Shown in pieces: positions 43,429-52,252 of a DNA stretch of 64,000 nucleotides. Each line of letters begins with the position of its first letter. Within the stretch, counting starts at the first letter, position 1. A program made the translations under genes and the position numbers. The notes beneath the pieces were generated by a model. It was not told the origin of the DNA. It did no database searches and worked only from the letters and a program-made list of their open reading frames with translations. The DNA is from Acidimicrobiales bacterium MED-G01 (lineage in GTDB: Bacteria > Actinomycetota > Acidimicrobiia > Acidimicrobiales > Poriferisodalaceae): contig NTLA01000002.1 of NCBI GenBank assembly GCA_002457435.1, forward strand, positions 1 through 64,000, in the 5' to 3' direction.

Positions 43429-43662
43429 ATGAGCGACAACTTCGAGCGATTCAAAAACTGTGCCGTGGAGGTACTTGCAGTGGATGCATCCGCTGTTACC
43501 ACCGAAGCAAGCTTTGCTGATGATCTTGACGCAGACAGCCTAGATTTAGTCGAGCTGGTAATGGCTCTTGAAGAAGAGTTTGACATTACCGTCGAAGAAG
43601 AAGAACTTTCCGACGTTGCCACTGTCGGCGATGCTGTGGCGTTAGTTGAGTCGAAACTGTGA
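43429..43662 (+). CDS. acpP: Acyl carrier protein
   Basis: 77 residues from ATG 43429, behind AAGGA; the longer frame from 43351 runs into fabG. The phosphopantetheine site is Ser37 in DADSLDLVEL, and the chain is acidic as expected (EEEFDITVEEEEL). It carries growing acyl chains. It overlaps the fabF start by 4 bases. Confidence 0.97.
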   Translation: MSDNFERFKNCAVEVLAVDASAVTTEASFADDLDADSLDLVELVMALEEEFDITVEEEELSDVATVGDAVALVESKL

Positions 43663-44837
43663 GCGAAAGGCGCAGGGTAGCCATCGTCGGCCTAGGGGTC
43701 GTTTCCTGCGCCGGCACTGGGCTAGAAGCATTTTGGCAGGGACTGAATTCTGCGCCGCCTGAAGGTGAGCGTCGCGTTCACGATTTCGACCCCCTGCCCT
43801 TCTACGACAACCCGAAAGAAGCCCGAAGGGCCGACCGTTCTCAGCAAATGGCGACAGCTAGCGCAACAATGGCCATGGAAGACGCTGGGGACCTGACTTC
43901 TGATCCAGCACGTTGTGGGGTTATCTACGCAACTGGAGTTGGCGGACTACAGACTTTCGAAGAACAAGTGATCGTCCATGACCGCAAAGGCGCTCGAAGA
44001 GTTTCTCCTTTTATGGTTCCCATGATCATGCCGAATGCGCCGGGAGCTGCTATCTCAATGCGTTTCGGTCTACAGGGCCCAAATGAGACCATCACCACCG
44101 CCTGTGCGGCCAGCACCCACGCTATTGGTTACGCCACTCGGCTAATCCAAATGGGATATGCCGACGTAATTGTTTCGGGAGGCGCAGAGTCAGTCATGTC
44201 ACCGGTCGGCACAGCGGGCTTTCAAAACATGACCGCTTTATCCTCTTCCGGTCGATCAATGCCGTTCGACAAAGATCGAGATGGCTTCATGATGACCGAA
44301 GGTTCCGCGACACTGATCCTTGAAGAAATGGAATCAGCCATGGCACGCGGTGTTCACATCTATGGGGAAGTTTTAGGGTCAGGTTCCACCGCTGACGCTC
44401 ACCACATAACCGCGCCCGCTCCGGGTGGCGATGGTGCTCTGCGATGCATGCAGTTAGCAATCGAAGACGCCGGGCTTTCTTCGAACGACATCGCTTCTAT
44501 TAACGCACACGGGACCTCCACTCCGCTTAACGATGCTGCCGAGGCCGAAGCATTGTCGAAACTATTTGGAGATAACGGTCCTCCTGTAACTTCAACCAAA
44601 GGAATTACGGGACACGGACTTGGCGCCGCAGGGGCGATAGAAGCCACAGCTGTTCTCTTGACATTCATCCATAAACAGATCCCACCGACCTCAGGATTCA
44701 CTACGCCAGACCCTGAGATGGCAGAATTCAATCTCGTTACCGGCAGCCCTCAGGATTGGGAGCCAGGGCCGTCAATGTCAAATTCATTCGGCTTTGGTGG
44801 ACACAACGGTTCCATTGTTTTGGCCCCAATAGAGTAA
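43659..44837 (+). CDS. fabF: 3-oxoacyl-ACP synthase II
   Basis: 392 residues. Catalytic Cys149 (TTACAASTH), His284 (NAHGTSTPLND) and His319 (GHGLGAAGA) form the C-H-H triad, and the C-terminal SNSFGFGGHN is intact. It elongates acyl-ACP. GTG start overlaps the acpP stop as GTGA. It ends 7 bases before the convergent azlD stop. Confidence 0.97.
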   Translation: MSERRRVAIVGLGVVSCAGTGLEAFWQGLNSAPPEGERRVHDFDPLPFYDNPKEARRADRSQQMATASATMAMEDAGDLTSDPARCGVIYATGVGGLQTFEEQVIVHDRKGARRVSPFMVPMIMPNAPGAAISMRFGLQGPNETITTACAASTHAIGYATRLIQMGYADVIVSGGAESVMSPVGTAGFQNMTALSSSGRSMPFDKDRDGFMMTEGSATLILEEMESAMARGVHIYGEVLGSGSTADAHHITAPAPGGDGALRCMQLAIEDAGLSSNDIASINAHGTSTPLNDAAEAEALSKLFGDNGPPVTSTKGITGHGLGAAGAIEATAVLLTFIHKQIPPTSGFTTPDPEMAEFNLVTGSPQDWEPGPSMSNSFGFGGHNGSIVLAPIE

Positions 44838-44844
44838 GTACCCT

Positions 44845-45144
44845 TTACAGAAGGCGGATTGCAGCTGTCGCCGCCGAGGCCACTAGCAAGACTGCTGGCA
44901 ACGGCGCTTTCATCCAAGTGGCTACAGCACCAGTTGTTACTCCAGCCGTGAGTGCGCTGATAGTCAGCCTTCCGCCGCCATCGAATGTCTGGACCACTAT
45001 GAGTCCAGACAAAACCGCTGGCGTCAGATACGCCAGAAAACTCTGGCCCGCGCCGGACAGGCGAAAGGACCCAGCCGCTAAGACTCCAGTGATTTTGAAG
45101 AAATAGCATCCCGCAGCCAACCCTCCTAATAACCACCAGGTCAT
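44845..45144 (-). CDS. azlD: AzlD-family branched-chain amino acid exporter subunit
   Basis: About 99 residues from ATG 45144, with four hydrophobic segments (WWLLGGLAAGCYFFKITGVL, FLAYLTPAVLSGLIVV, LTISALTAGVTTGAVATW, AVLLVASAATAAIRLL). AzlD works with AzlC in export of branched-chain amino acids or their analogues. It follows azlC by 13 bases. An upstream in-frame ATG at 45195 would overlap azlC. Confidence 0.87.
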   Translation of the reverse strand: MTWWLLGGLAAGCYFFKITGVLAAGSFRLSGAGQSFLAYLTPAVLSGLIVVQTFDGGGRLTISALTAGVTTGAVATWMKAPLPAVLLVASAATAAIRLL

Positions 45145-45157
45145 CAGTTTCGGCCTT

Positions 45158-45847
45158 TCACTTTCGACTCTCAATTCTTGCCACTGCCACTGCACCCAAA
45201 GACGCTAGGAGGACCGGAAAGCCCGCTGGCAAAAGCGGAATTGTTACTGCAGCAACTACTGCGCCAGTCGCAGCCGCCCTGCGCTTATTGCGATCTTTCA
45301 AATGCGGCACCAACAACGCCAAGAATCCTGCAGGGAATGCGGCGTCAAGACCCCAAGTCAATGGATCACCTACAACTCCACCAACTAAAACTCCGATTAG
45401 AGTCCCAAGGTTCCAAAAGAAGAACACAGATAAACCAGTTACCCAGAATGCTTCCCGGGTTTCTTCAAGCTTGACTTGAGCCTCAGCCATAGCGGTACTC
45501 TCATCGATTATCAGCTGGGCGGCGATCAGGCGGCTGCCCCTTCCAGAAGGCATCACTTCAGACATCGACAAGGCATAGGCACCATTACGCGCCGCCAACA
45601 AAAGGGCCGCCCCGAGCGCCGACATCGGGTCACCTCCGGTGCTAACGACCCCAACTGCAGCAAACTGGGAAGCCCCGGTAAACATTAAGAGTGACATCAA
45701 TACGGCCTGTAGCCCGGAGACCCCTGCTGATACCGCCAGAACTCCAAAGGTGACGCCGAAGGTGCCAACAGCTAGCCCCAGTAAGAATCCGTCACGTCGA
45801 TGTCGACCAGACCAAAACGCCTTGAGCCGCTCACTCACCGTCAACAC
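45158..45847 (-). CDS. azlC: AzlC-family branched-chain amino acid exporter subunit
   Basis: 229 residues with about five or six membrane segments. The family signature LMFTGASQFAAVGV is clear, along with LGAALLLAARNGAYAL and the N-terminal GLAVGTFGVTFGVLAV. It acts with AzlD in the inner membrane. It lies 6 bases after the FabZ-type gene, as the tail of the trp-headed run. Confidence 0.9.
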   Translation of the reverse strand: MLTVSERLKAFWSGRHRRDGFLLGLAVGTFGVTFGVLAVSAGVSGLQAVLMSLLMFTGASQFAAVGVVSTGGDPMSALGAALLLAARNGAYALSMSEVMPSGRGSRLIAAQLIIDESTAMAEAQVKLEETREAFWVTGLSVFFFWNLGTLIGVLVGGVVGDPLTWGLDAAFPAGFLALLVPHLKDRNKRRAAATGAVVAAVTIPLLPAGFPVLLASLGAVAVARIESRK

Positions 45848-45853
45848 CGAGAA

Positions 45854-46291
45854 TTACAGGTCACCGGTATTCGCGATGATGAACATCATTTCTGCCTTGC
45901 AAGCAAGTTCTTCATCCACGGATGCTTCTCCCGTCGCCCGTCCCGCCATTCGTGACATCTTGCCCAAATGAGCCTTGAGGGTCAAGGTTTCACCTGGGCG
46001 TACTTGCCGCCTAAAGCGAGCCTTGTCTATCCCTCCGAATAAGGGCAGCTTTCCTGAGAACTCTTGGGCACTCAGAGCGGCTAACCCCGCCGTTTGAGCA
46101 AGGGCCTCCACGATCAGCACGCCGGGCAGCGTCGGTCGACCCGGAAAGTGCCCTTCGAAGAAGGCTTCGTCTCCGGTCAGATGCCATAGCGCTGTGCACG
46201 ACACCCCGGGCTCTAGTTCCGTGATTTCGTCACAGAGCAAAAATGGTGACCGGTGCGGCAGCAGCTCACTTGGATGAGGGAAGTCATTCAT
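45854..46291 (-). CDS. fabZ: FabZ-type 3-hydroxyacyl-ACP dehydratase
   Basis: 145 residues. The hot-dog fold active site is His48 in FEGHFPGRPTLPGV and Glu62 in LIVEALAQ; the N-terminal LLPHRSPFLLCDEI is typical of FabZ. It dehydrates 3-hydroxyacyl-ACP. It lies apart from, and facing, the fabDHG-acpP-fabF operon, and overlaps the peroxiredoxin gene by 8 bases. Confidence 0.92.
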   Translation of the reverse strand: MNDFPHPSELLPHRSPFLLCDEITELEPGVSCTALWHLTGDEAFFEGHFPGRPTLPGVLIVEALAQTAGLAALSAQEFSGKLPLFGGIDKARFRRQVRPGETLTLKAHLGKMSRMAGRATGEASVDEELACKAEMMFIIANTGDL

Positions 46292-46745
46292 TGATTTTCT
46301 CCAACGCGGACAACAATTCGCCTGGCGTTGCTTTTGGTGACACTTTTACCCAGGTCCCCTCAATCCGACCGGAAGGAGAAATCAAAAATAGCGACCTCGT
46401 GATGCCCTCGTATTCCCGGCCATAGAGTTTCTTCGGCCCAAAAACAAAGTACTTGCGAGCAACCTTGTGTTCCGGGTCCGAGAGGAGGGGGAAAGTCAGT
46501 TGATACTTTTCAGCCCATGCCGCCTGTCTCTTCGGACTGTCAGCGCTAATACCAACAACTTCAACATCGCCGATTTCGGGAAGCAGATCCCGCAATCCGA
46601 CCGCCTGTTCCGTGCACCCGGAGGTATTGGCTTTCGGGTAGAAGAAGAGCGCTATTCGCGAATTTTGTTGATCGGTCAACCTCCACTTTTGACTATTTTG
46701 GTCATACAGCGTGAAAGTAGGGGCCCGGTCACCAAGCTGAAGCAT
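46284..46745 (-). CDS. Peroxiredoxin, BCP/AhpC-TSA type
   Basis: 153 residues. The peroxidatic Cys44 is in FYPKANTSGCTEQA, the BCP motif. It is the only cysteine in the chain, so the enzyme must use a 1-Cys mechanism with an outside thiol such as mycothiol or thioredoxin. It reduces hydroperoxides in the cytoplasm. Its neighbours are a cytochrome c and FabZ; co-transcription is likely but a shared pathway is not obvious. Confidence 0.92.
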   Translation of the reverse strand: MLQLGDRAPTFTLYDQNSQKWRLTDQQNSRIALFFYPKANTSGCTEQAVGLRDLLPEIGDVEVVGISADSPKRQAAWAEKYQLTFPLLSDPEHKVARKYFVFGPKKLYGREYEGITRSLFLISPSGRIEGTWVKVSPKATPGELLSALEKINE

Positions 46746-46795
46746 CTAGCCAACCTAGCGATCCACAAGCGCCTCTTCGTGTCTCAACAAGATAA

Positions 46796-47158
46796 TTAGT
46801 TAGTGGGGCTATCGAAGAAACCCACACGTATATGCGCCACAACGGCGTCAATTTCCGCTTCCGTGAGGCTGGCACCGAAGCCCGGCATCGAACGCCTTCC
46901 TCGCGTGACCAGGCTGCGTTGCTCGTCGTAGGTGTATTTATGTCCCTTGCCCACAAGATCGGGGCCGAAATTACCGGACCCGTGTTGTCCGTGACAGGCC
47001 GAACAAGTGTCCATATATACCGCTTCGCCGAGGTTCAATTCAGCTTCTGAGTATTGTTCACCTGTAGGACCCATAGAAGCCCAATCAGTATCGTCACCAC
47101 ACGCTAGGCAGCATCCACATAGCAGCACTAGCGATAGTCGTAACCCTAAGGCCTTCAT
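46796..47158 (-). CDS. Lipoprotein cytochrome c (single heme)
   Basis: 120 residues from ATG 47158, overlapping the upstream stop as ATGA. A signal peptide of hydrophobic residues ends in a lipobox LAC20G, so the mature protein should be lipid-anchored outside the membrane. The heme site is CSACH (Cys52, Cys55, His56) and the likely axial Met91 is in RRSMPGFG. It resembles cytochrome c551/cbb3-type small electron carriers. The longer frame to 47230 lacks a signal at its start. Confidence 0.9.
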   Translation of the reverse strand: MKALGLRLSLVLLCGCCLACGDDTDWASMGPTGEQYSEAELNLGEAVYMDTCSACHGQHGSGNFGPDLVGKGHKYTYDEQRSLVTRGRRSMPGFGASLTEAEIDAVVAHIRVGFFDSPTN

Positions 47159-47523
47159 TTCAACTGCAACCGGTGACCGCCAACTCCGGAATACTTGCTG
47201 GGTTTTTCTGTCCACCTGCGAGAAACCCACTGAGCATCGCGTATATGAGCATGGAAGTGTTCAGGAATCTGTCTCATGGTCCTGTCAACGGTGCCATTCC
47301 CTTGTCCGAATCTCTCGACTCCCGCCTCATCCAGGCGGTCTAGCATCCATTCAATCTCTTCTTCGGCAGGCGTGGTCCCATGAGATTTCCATACGACCAT
47401 GGGTGTTGAACAAGCTTCGCAATCCGCTACCCAACAGACGTCGTCTTCGTAGTACCAGTGGGTGAATCGTGCTGCCTCGCACAACTCACACGGGTCGGTA
47501 GTCTCAGTCACCACCGTAAACAA
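47155..47523 (-). CDS. Small Cys/His-rich protein with HIT-like HFHAHI motif
   Basis: 122 residues; no firm family. The N-terminal half has CELCEAARF and CWVADCEACSTPMVVWKSHG, suggesting a zinc site, and the later HFHAHIRDAQW resembles the histidine triad of HIT proteins without the rest of that fold being evident. The start is TTG at 47523 or one of two GTG codons just inside. It lies between trpA (3 bases away) and the cytochrome c (4-base overlap), so it is in the same operon. Confidence 0.7.
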   Translation of the reverse strand: MFTVVTETTDPCELCEAARFTHWYYEDDVCWVADCEACSTPMVVWKSHGTTPAEEEIEWMLDRLDEAGVERFGQGNGTVDRTMRQIPEHFHAHIRDAQWVSRRWTEKPSKYSGVGGHRLQLK

Positions 47524-47526
47524 ACC

Positions 47527-48318
47527 TCACCCTGCATCGAGCGCCGCTCGATAGGAGGCGACTAGCTCACCGACTCCATCAGCTCCGCCACCATCAAGGA
47601 GGCGCCGCACAACTGCTGACCCGATGATGACTCCATCTGCCACGACACTTGCCTCGACAGCTTGTTCCGGTGAGCCAATGCCGACACCTACTAGTACCGG
47701 TTTGTCGGTAACGCTCTTACATCTTTGTGCTATTTGGGTAGCAGTTGAGGCGAGAGCCGACCTCTCTCCTGTCACACCAAGCAGCCCCACCGCATAAACA
47801 AACCCCTTGGAAGCGGCACACAACTCTGGGAGTCTGTCATCTGGGGTTGTTGGTGCCGCCAACATGATCGTCTCAACGCCAGCCTCTGAAGCTGCTTGCC
47901 TCCAAGGGCCTGATTCCACCAGCGGTAGATCCGGCAAGATCGCAGCATCAATCGCTGAGTTCGCTAACGTCGCTGCGAACCTTTCATGCCCGGGGTGGTG
48001 AGCGAGGTTGTAGTAGGTCATGACGGCGTGAGGAACACCGGTATCAAGATTAGGTACCGCCGCTAACACTGAAGCAGGAGTAGCTCCAGCTTCGAGGGCC
48101 GCTTGGCTAGCCTCTTGAATCACGGGGCCATCCATTACTGGGTCAGAAAATGGTATCCCGATTTCGATAGCATCTGCTCCTGCCGCTGCGGCTGTTTCTA
48201 CTGCTGCTTCCCACCCCTCGTAACCACCAGTTATGTACACAACTAACAACTTCGCGCCGTCATCTCGACGACCACGAAGGACGCTTTCCATGCGGCCAAC
48301 GTCAGTGTTGAGGTTCAC
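47527..48318 (-). CDS. trpA: Tryptophan synthase alpha chain
   Basis: 263 residues from GTG 48318, which overlaps the trpB stop as GTGA; a longer frame back to 48435 lies inside trpB. Catalytic Glu lies in [12 protein letters not shown] and Asp in AILPDLPL; the phosphate-binding [10 protein letters not shown] is present. It cleaves indole-3-glycerol phosphate and passes indole to TrpB. Confidence 0.96.
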   Translation of the reverse strand: MNLNTDVGRMESVLRGRRDDGAKLLVVYITGGYEGWEAAVETAAAAGADAIEIGIPFSDPVMDGPVIQEASQAALEAGATPASVLAAVPNLDTGVPHAVMTYYNLAHHPGHERFAATLANSAIDAAILPDLPLVESGPWRQAASEAGVETIMLAAPTTPDDRLPELCAASKGFVYAVGLLGVTGERSALASTATQIAQRCKSVTDKPVLVGVGIGSPEQAVEASVVADGVIIGSAVVRRLLDGGGADGVGELVASYRAALDAG

Positions 48319-49484
48319 TGATTGCTTTCCGTTCCCAACACATCCATCATTTGATCGACGTCTTTGTCGCCGCGTCCAGAGAGATTCAAAAGCACAGCTT
48401 GACCTTGCAACGCTGGCGCCTCGCGAACGACCCAAGCTAAGGCATGGGCTGATTCAAGCGCTGGGATAATTCCCTCAGTTTTCGAAAGTAGCTGGAAAGC
48501 TTCGACGACCTCTTGGTCGTTCACCGCAGGATATTCAGCTCGACCTATCGAGGATAAATATGCATGCTCCGGTCCAACGCCGGGATAATCAAGTCCTGCT
48601 GAAATGGACTCGGCTTCTTGAACCTGTCCAACCTCATCTTGCATCAGATATGAGTTCATCCCGTGCACAACCCCCGGAACCCCACGACCCACTGCGGCCC
48701 CGCCAGCGGGTTCCACTCCGACTAAACGGGCGTCGGTATCTGCAAAACCCGAAAAGATTCCGGCAGCGTTACTTCCGCCGCCTACACAGGCGACAACAAC
48801 GTCAGGGACGCGATTCATTAGCTTCAGGCATTGCTCATGAGCCTCGTCGCCAATGACATGGTGGAAGGTTCGGACCATCCAAGGGTACGGGTGAGGGCCC
48901 ATCACCGATCCGAGACAGTAATGAGTGTTTTCGACGGTGGCGACCCAATCTCGAAGAGCCTCATTCACTGCGTCTTTTAGGGTCTGACTACCGGATGAAA
49001 CCGCCTCAACTTCTGACCCCAACAAGTGCATTCGAAAGACATTCAATTCTTGGCGTTCGACGTCGACTTGCCCCATGTAGACCTTGCAGTCCATATCTAG
49101 GAGTGCTGCTGCGGTTGCAGTGGCAACTCCATGTTGACCCGCTCCTGTTTCAGCGACGAGGCGAGATTTTCCCATTCGACGAGCAAGTAGGGCTTGACCG
49201 ATCACATTGTTGATTTTGTGTGAACCTGTGTGATTCAGATCTTCTCGCTTCAAAAGAATTCTGACTCCCAATTGTTCGGATAACCGGTAGCACTCGGTAA
49301 GAGGAGAGGGCCGTCCCCCATAATCAGTAAGGATGCGATGAAACTCGTTGACGAACGACGGGTCAGCCCAAGCTTCGCGAAATGCTGTCTCAAGTTCTTC
49401 GCAAGCCGGAATTAGTGTTTCAGGGACGAAACGTCCACCAAACTCGCCGAAGCGCCCTTCCATATTTGGATCGGTCATCACCAT
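48315..49484 (-). CDS. trpB: Tryptophan synthase beta chain
   Basis: 389 residues. The PLP lysine is in [10 protein letters not shown], the glycine-rich phosphate loop is [12 protein letters not shown], and the C-terminal LSGRGDKD is intact. It joins indole and serine into tryptophan. It follows trpF by 33 bases in the order trpC-trpF-trpB-trpA. Confidence 0.98.
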   Translation of the reverse strand: MVMTDPNMEGRFGEFGGRFVPETLIPACEELETAFREAWADPSFVNEFHRILTDYGGRPSPLTECYRLSEQLGVRILLKREDLNHTGSHKINNVIGQALLARRMGKSRLVAETGAGQHGVATATAAALLDMDCKVYMGQVDVERQELNVFRMHLLGSEVEAVSSGSQTLKDAVNEALRDWVATVENTHYCLGSVMGPHPYPWMVRTFHHVIGDEAHEQCLKLMNRVPDVVVACVGGGSNAAGIFSGFADTDARLVGVEPAGGAAVGRGVPGVVHGMNSYLMQDEVGQVQEAESISAGLDYPGVGPEHAYLSSIGRAEYPAVNDQEVVEAFQLLSKTEGIIPALESAHALAWVVREAPALQGQAVLLNLSGRGDKDVDQMMDVLGTESNQ

Positions 49485-49517
49485 ATGTTCAACCTATCGG
49501 TGGCAGCCCTTCCGTCA

Positions 49518-50195
49518 TCACTCATCCCGCCAGTCGTAGGGTCGCGGGGCATCTGGATCGAAATCTTCATCTTCAGGCTCCAGCAAACTTCCGGCATCTC
49601 GGGCGTTTATTACGAATTCTCTAACTTTGACTGGATCTTTAACCCCTGGTGAAGCTTCGACACCACTGGCGACGTCAACGCCCCACGGCTTAACGACCGT
49701 TACAGCTTGGGCCACGTTTTCAGGGTTCAGCCCACCAGCCAAGATAAGTGGACGCCCTCTTTCTCTCCCGTCAAGCAGCGACCAATCAAAAACTTCGCCA
49801 GAACCCGGCTCGGGTGCATCAACCAGAATTGCTGTAGCTGAATAGCGATCAAGTTCATCAATGGCTGGATCACCCGCCACAAATGCCTTGATCAGGTAAG
49901 GAACTCGTTGGGCGATCCAGGAACTATCTTCGGCAGATTCGCGCCCATGAAGCTGCGCTGCCTGTAGACCCGCGTCATGCACTGTCTGAACGACGGTTTC
50001 TTTCAGTTCATCCCTGAAGATCCCCACCGTGAGTACTCCCCCCGGCAAACGACGAACTATATCTCTCGCCACTGATGAACGAATCTGTCGCGATGATCCA
50101 GGAACAAAGTTGAAACCCAATGCATCAGCACCCATCCCTATAGCCAAGAGAGCGTCCTCTTCGGTGGTAATTCCGCAAACCTTCACAAACATCAT
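49518..50195 (-). CDS. trpF: Phosphoribosylanthranilate isomerase
   Basis: 225 residues. FVKVCGITTEEDA holds the catalytic Cys, DALGFNF follows, and the catalytic Asp lies in AILVDAPEPG; LAGGLNPENV binds phosphate. An acidic tail of about 25 residues ends the chain. It overlaps trpC by 4 bases. Many actinobacteria lack trpF and use bifunctional PriA, so a dedicated TrpF here is notable. Confidence 0.95.
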   Translation of the reverse strand: MMFVKVCGITTEEDALLAIGMGADALGFNFVPGSSRQIRSSVARDIVRRLPGGVLTVGIFRDELKETVVQTVHDAGLQAAQLHGRESAEDSSWIAQRVPYLIKAFVAGDPAIDELDRYSATAILVDAPEPGSGEVFDWSLLDGRERGRPLILAGGLNPENVAQAVTVVKPWGVDVASGVEASPGVKDPVKVREFVINARDAGSLLEPEDEDFDPDAPRPYDWRDE

Positions 50196-50980
50196 CCGGC
50201 TCCTCTTAAAGCGGAGACAGCCATTGCCGGGTCGTCACTCACCACCAAAGTTTCACCAACGAGGATCGCTTTGTATCCAGCTTCACTCAAAGCCTTCGCA
50301 TCTTCGGGGCCCCTGACCCCCGACTCGGCGACCCCCACCACATGGTCTGGAATGAGTTTCGCCATTCGAACCGCCCGTTCATGGTCAACCTCAAAGGTGA
50401 ATAAATCCCTTTGGTTAATCCCGACCAGGTCCGCTCCAACTGAGAGTGCCATCTGCAGCTCATTCTCATCATGGACCTCAACCAACGCGTCCATTCCTAA
50501 AGCTCGAGCCAAGTCAAAGAAGGTTGCAAGTTCATCAGGGGAAAGTGCTGCGACGATCAACAAGATGGCGTCAGCCCCCATTAGCCGTGCATCCAACACA
50601 TCTCGTTCGTGTACAGTGAAATCTTTTCTCAACACCGGGAGCTCGACCGCCGACCGGGCCTCTTCTAAGTCACGACTCGATCCGCCAAAATTGGGCCAAT
50701 CAGTGAGAACAGATAAACATGCAGCTCCTCCTCGCATGTACTGCTCGGCCAAAACCGCCGGGTCCAAATCAGCAAAGAGATCACCCTTTGAAGGAGACCG
50801 ACGTTTGACCTCCGCTATCACACTCAACCCCGGTTCTTTAAGGGCGTAGGAGAACTGCCGCGGTACCTGACACTGGGCGGCCTGTTCAAGCAAGCCCTCC
50901 AGGGGTCGCCGATCAGCTGCAGCTCTATCGCGATGTTCGACAATGATCCGATCTAAATAAGTTCCATCACCGACAGTCAT
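50192..50980 (-). CDS. trpC: Indole-3-glycerol phosphate synthase
   Basis: 262 residues from ATG 50980; a frame to 51064 would run into the ABM-family gene. Family stretches VIAEVKRRSPSKGD (with the catalytic Lys), LRKDFTV, LVEVHDENEL, VGINQRDL and AESGV are all present. It closes the indole ring in tryptophan synthesis. Confidence 0.97.
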   Translation of the reverse strand: MTVGDGTYLDRIIVEHRDRAAADRRPLEGLLEQAAQCQVPRQFSYALKEPGLSVIAEVKRRSPSKGDLFADLDPAVLAEQYMRGGAACLSVLTDWPNFGGSSRDLEEARSAVELPVLRKDFTVHERDVLDARLMGADAILLIVAALSPDELATFFDLARALGMDALVEVHDENELQMALSVGADLVGINQRDLFTFEVDHERAVRMAKLIPDHVVGVAESGVRGPEDAKALSEAGYKAILVGETLVVSDDPAMAVSALRGAG

Positions 50981-51029
50981 ACTGGGGTGCCTTCCGGTAT
51001 GTAATGGCTTCTGACTACCCTCACACTTA

Positions 51030-51389
51030 CTAAAGGTCGAGGCCTTTGGCACAGACAGGCTCAAGAAAGATCAATTCTGCTCTAGCAGCCATAAATTCGC
51101 CGGTGGCACGCCCAAACTCTTTCATCTCGTCCGATCCACCATGGGCCGCTAAAGCATCACCATTTGAATACATTTCATAAAACCAAACAACGTTTTCGTC
51201 GCCCGCGTCTTTGTGAGCCGCGTACACCTCAGTACCTGGTTCTCCGGACACGTTTCGCATTCCCAAGTCTGCGATCACAGCCAATAGAGCATCACGTTGT
51301 CCTTCTTTCGCAGTCAATTTCGCTAACAAAGCAGGTTTAGCCACAATCTTGTCTCCCAGTTCACTTGGTCTCGCTGATTGCGACACCAT
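51030..51389 (-). CDS. Antibiotic biosynthesis monooxygenase (ABM)-fold protein
   Basis: 119 residues with the dimeric ferredoxin-like pattern of putative quinol monooxygenases: ALLAKLTAKEGQRDALLAVI, GTEVYAAHKDAG, VVWFYEMYSNGDALAAH and FMAARAELIFLEP. The function is unknown; relatives oxidise quinols or simply bind small ligands. It lies between ygfZ and trpC in the trp run. Confidence 0.82.
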   Translation of the reverse strand: MVSQSARPSELGDKIVAKPALLAKLTAKEGQRDALLAVIADLGMRNVSGEPGTEVYAAHKDAGDENVVWFYEMYSNGDALAAHGGSDEMKEFGRATGEFMAARAELIFLEPVCAKGLDL

Positions 51390-51436
51390 TAGGCACTCGC
51401 AGAGGCTACTCCGCGAGAACTCCCGGAAGGATTTCG

Positions 51437-52252
51437 CTATTGAATAACCTCGCTAAGTGCGAACACCTCAATATCTCCACCTTCTTCATTTTCCATAACC
51501 TCAACTTCACTGCGAACAGAAGCAAATCCGATGTACGGAGACGTCGGGGTCACAGCCAGCACCTCTCCAACTTCCTTACCTTCACAAAATAGGTCGTCTT
51601 TGGGAGACAGTGTGAGGTCGCTGCGAATACGTCGGAGTAACCGGCGCCCACCCTTTCGAGACGCGATCCGTTCCACTAGCTCTTGACCTCGATAGCAGCC
51701 CTTGTTGAACGAAACCGCTAAATCCAGTAGATCAGTCTCATTTGGTATGGCTCCAACATCAAATTCTCTGCCGATTACTGGAAGTCCATGACTGAAGCGA
51801 AGCCGTTCATATTCCTCATAACTACACATCGGGAGGTCCACCATCGGGTTTTCCGCAAGTAAATCAACATGTTGTGCAGCTGGCCACGGCGATTCGACTG
51901 ACAAGAACGCTGAGGAGACGTCGGACGTCTTGTAGTCACCCAAAATTGAAAGCATCTGCCAGTCATGAAGAACGAACTCAATTTTCGACCGAAGTTTAAA
52001 GCGCTCTAGGGATTCAAGAAGAAGCGGTCCGTGTCCTGACTCTGTATCAAGCAAGTAGCGCTCTTGTTCTAACCGCGTAATCCTGAAACAGCTCTCTAGA
52101 TTCCCTTTGGGCTCGAGAAGGAAAGAAAGACGAGACTCTCCGTCCCCCATGTCATCCACATTTTGTGAAATCTGGCCGTGAAGATAGGCCTCAGTATCAG
52201 GTCCATCCAGTGTGAGGACATCTCTCTTGCTAGCAAAGCTCATGGGAGTCAT
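51437..52252 (-). CDS. ygfZ: YgfZ/GcvT-like folate-binding protein
   Basis: 271 residues. The YgfZ signature KGCYRGQELVERIASRKGG is clear, with the N-terminal DVLTLDGPDTEAYLHGQISQ. The family helps repair or maintain Fe-S enzymes in a folate-dependent way. The ATG overlaps the trpEG stop as ATGA, so it is translationally coupled to tryptophan synthesis, an unusual place for it. Confidence 0.92.
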   Translation of the reverse strand: MTPMSFASKRDVLTLDGPDTEAYLHGQISQNVDDMGDGESRLSFLLEPKGNLESCFRITRLEQERYLLDTESGHGPLLLESLERFKLRSKIEFVLHDWQMLSILGDYKTSDVSSAFLSVESPWPAAQHVDLLAENPMVDLPMCSYEEYERLRFSHGLPVIGREFDVGAIPNETDLLDLAVSFNKGCYRGQELVERIASRKGGRRLLRRIRSDLTLSPKDDLFCEGKEVGEVLAVTPTSPYIGFASVRSEVEVMENEEGGDIEVFALSEVIQ

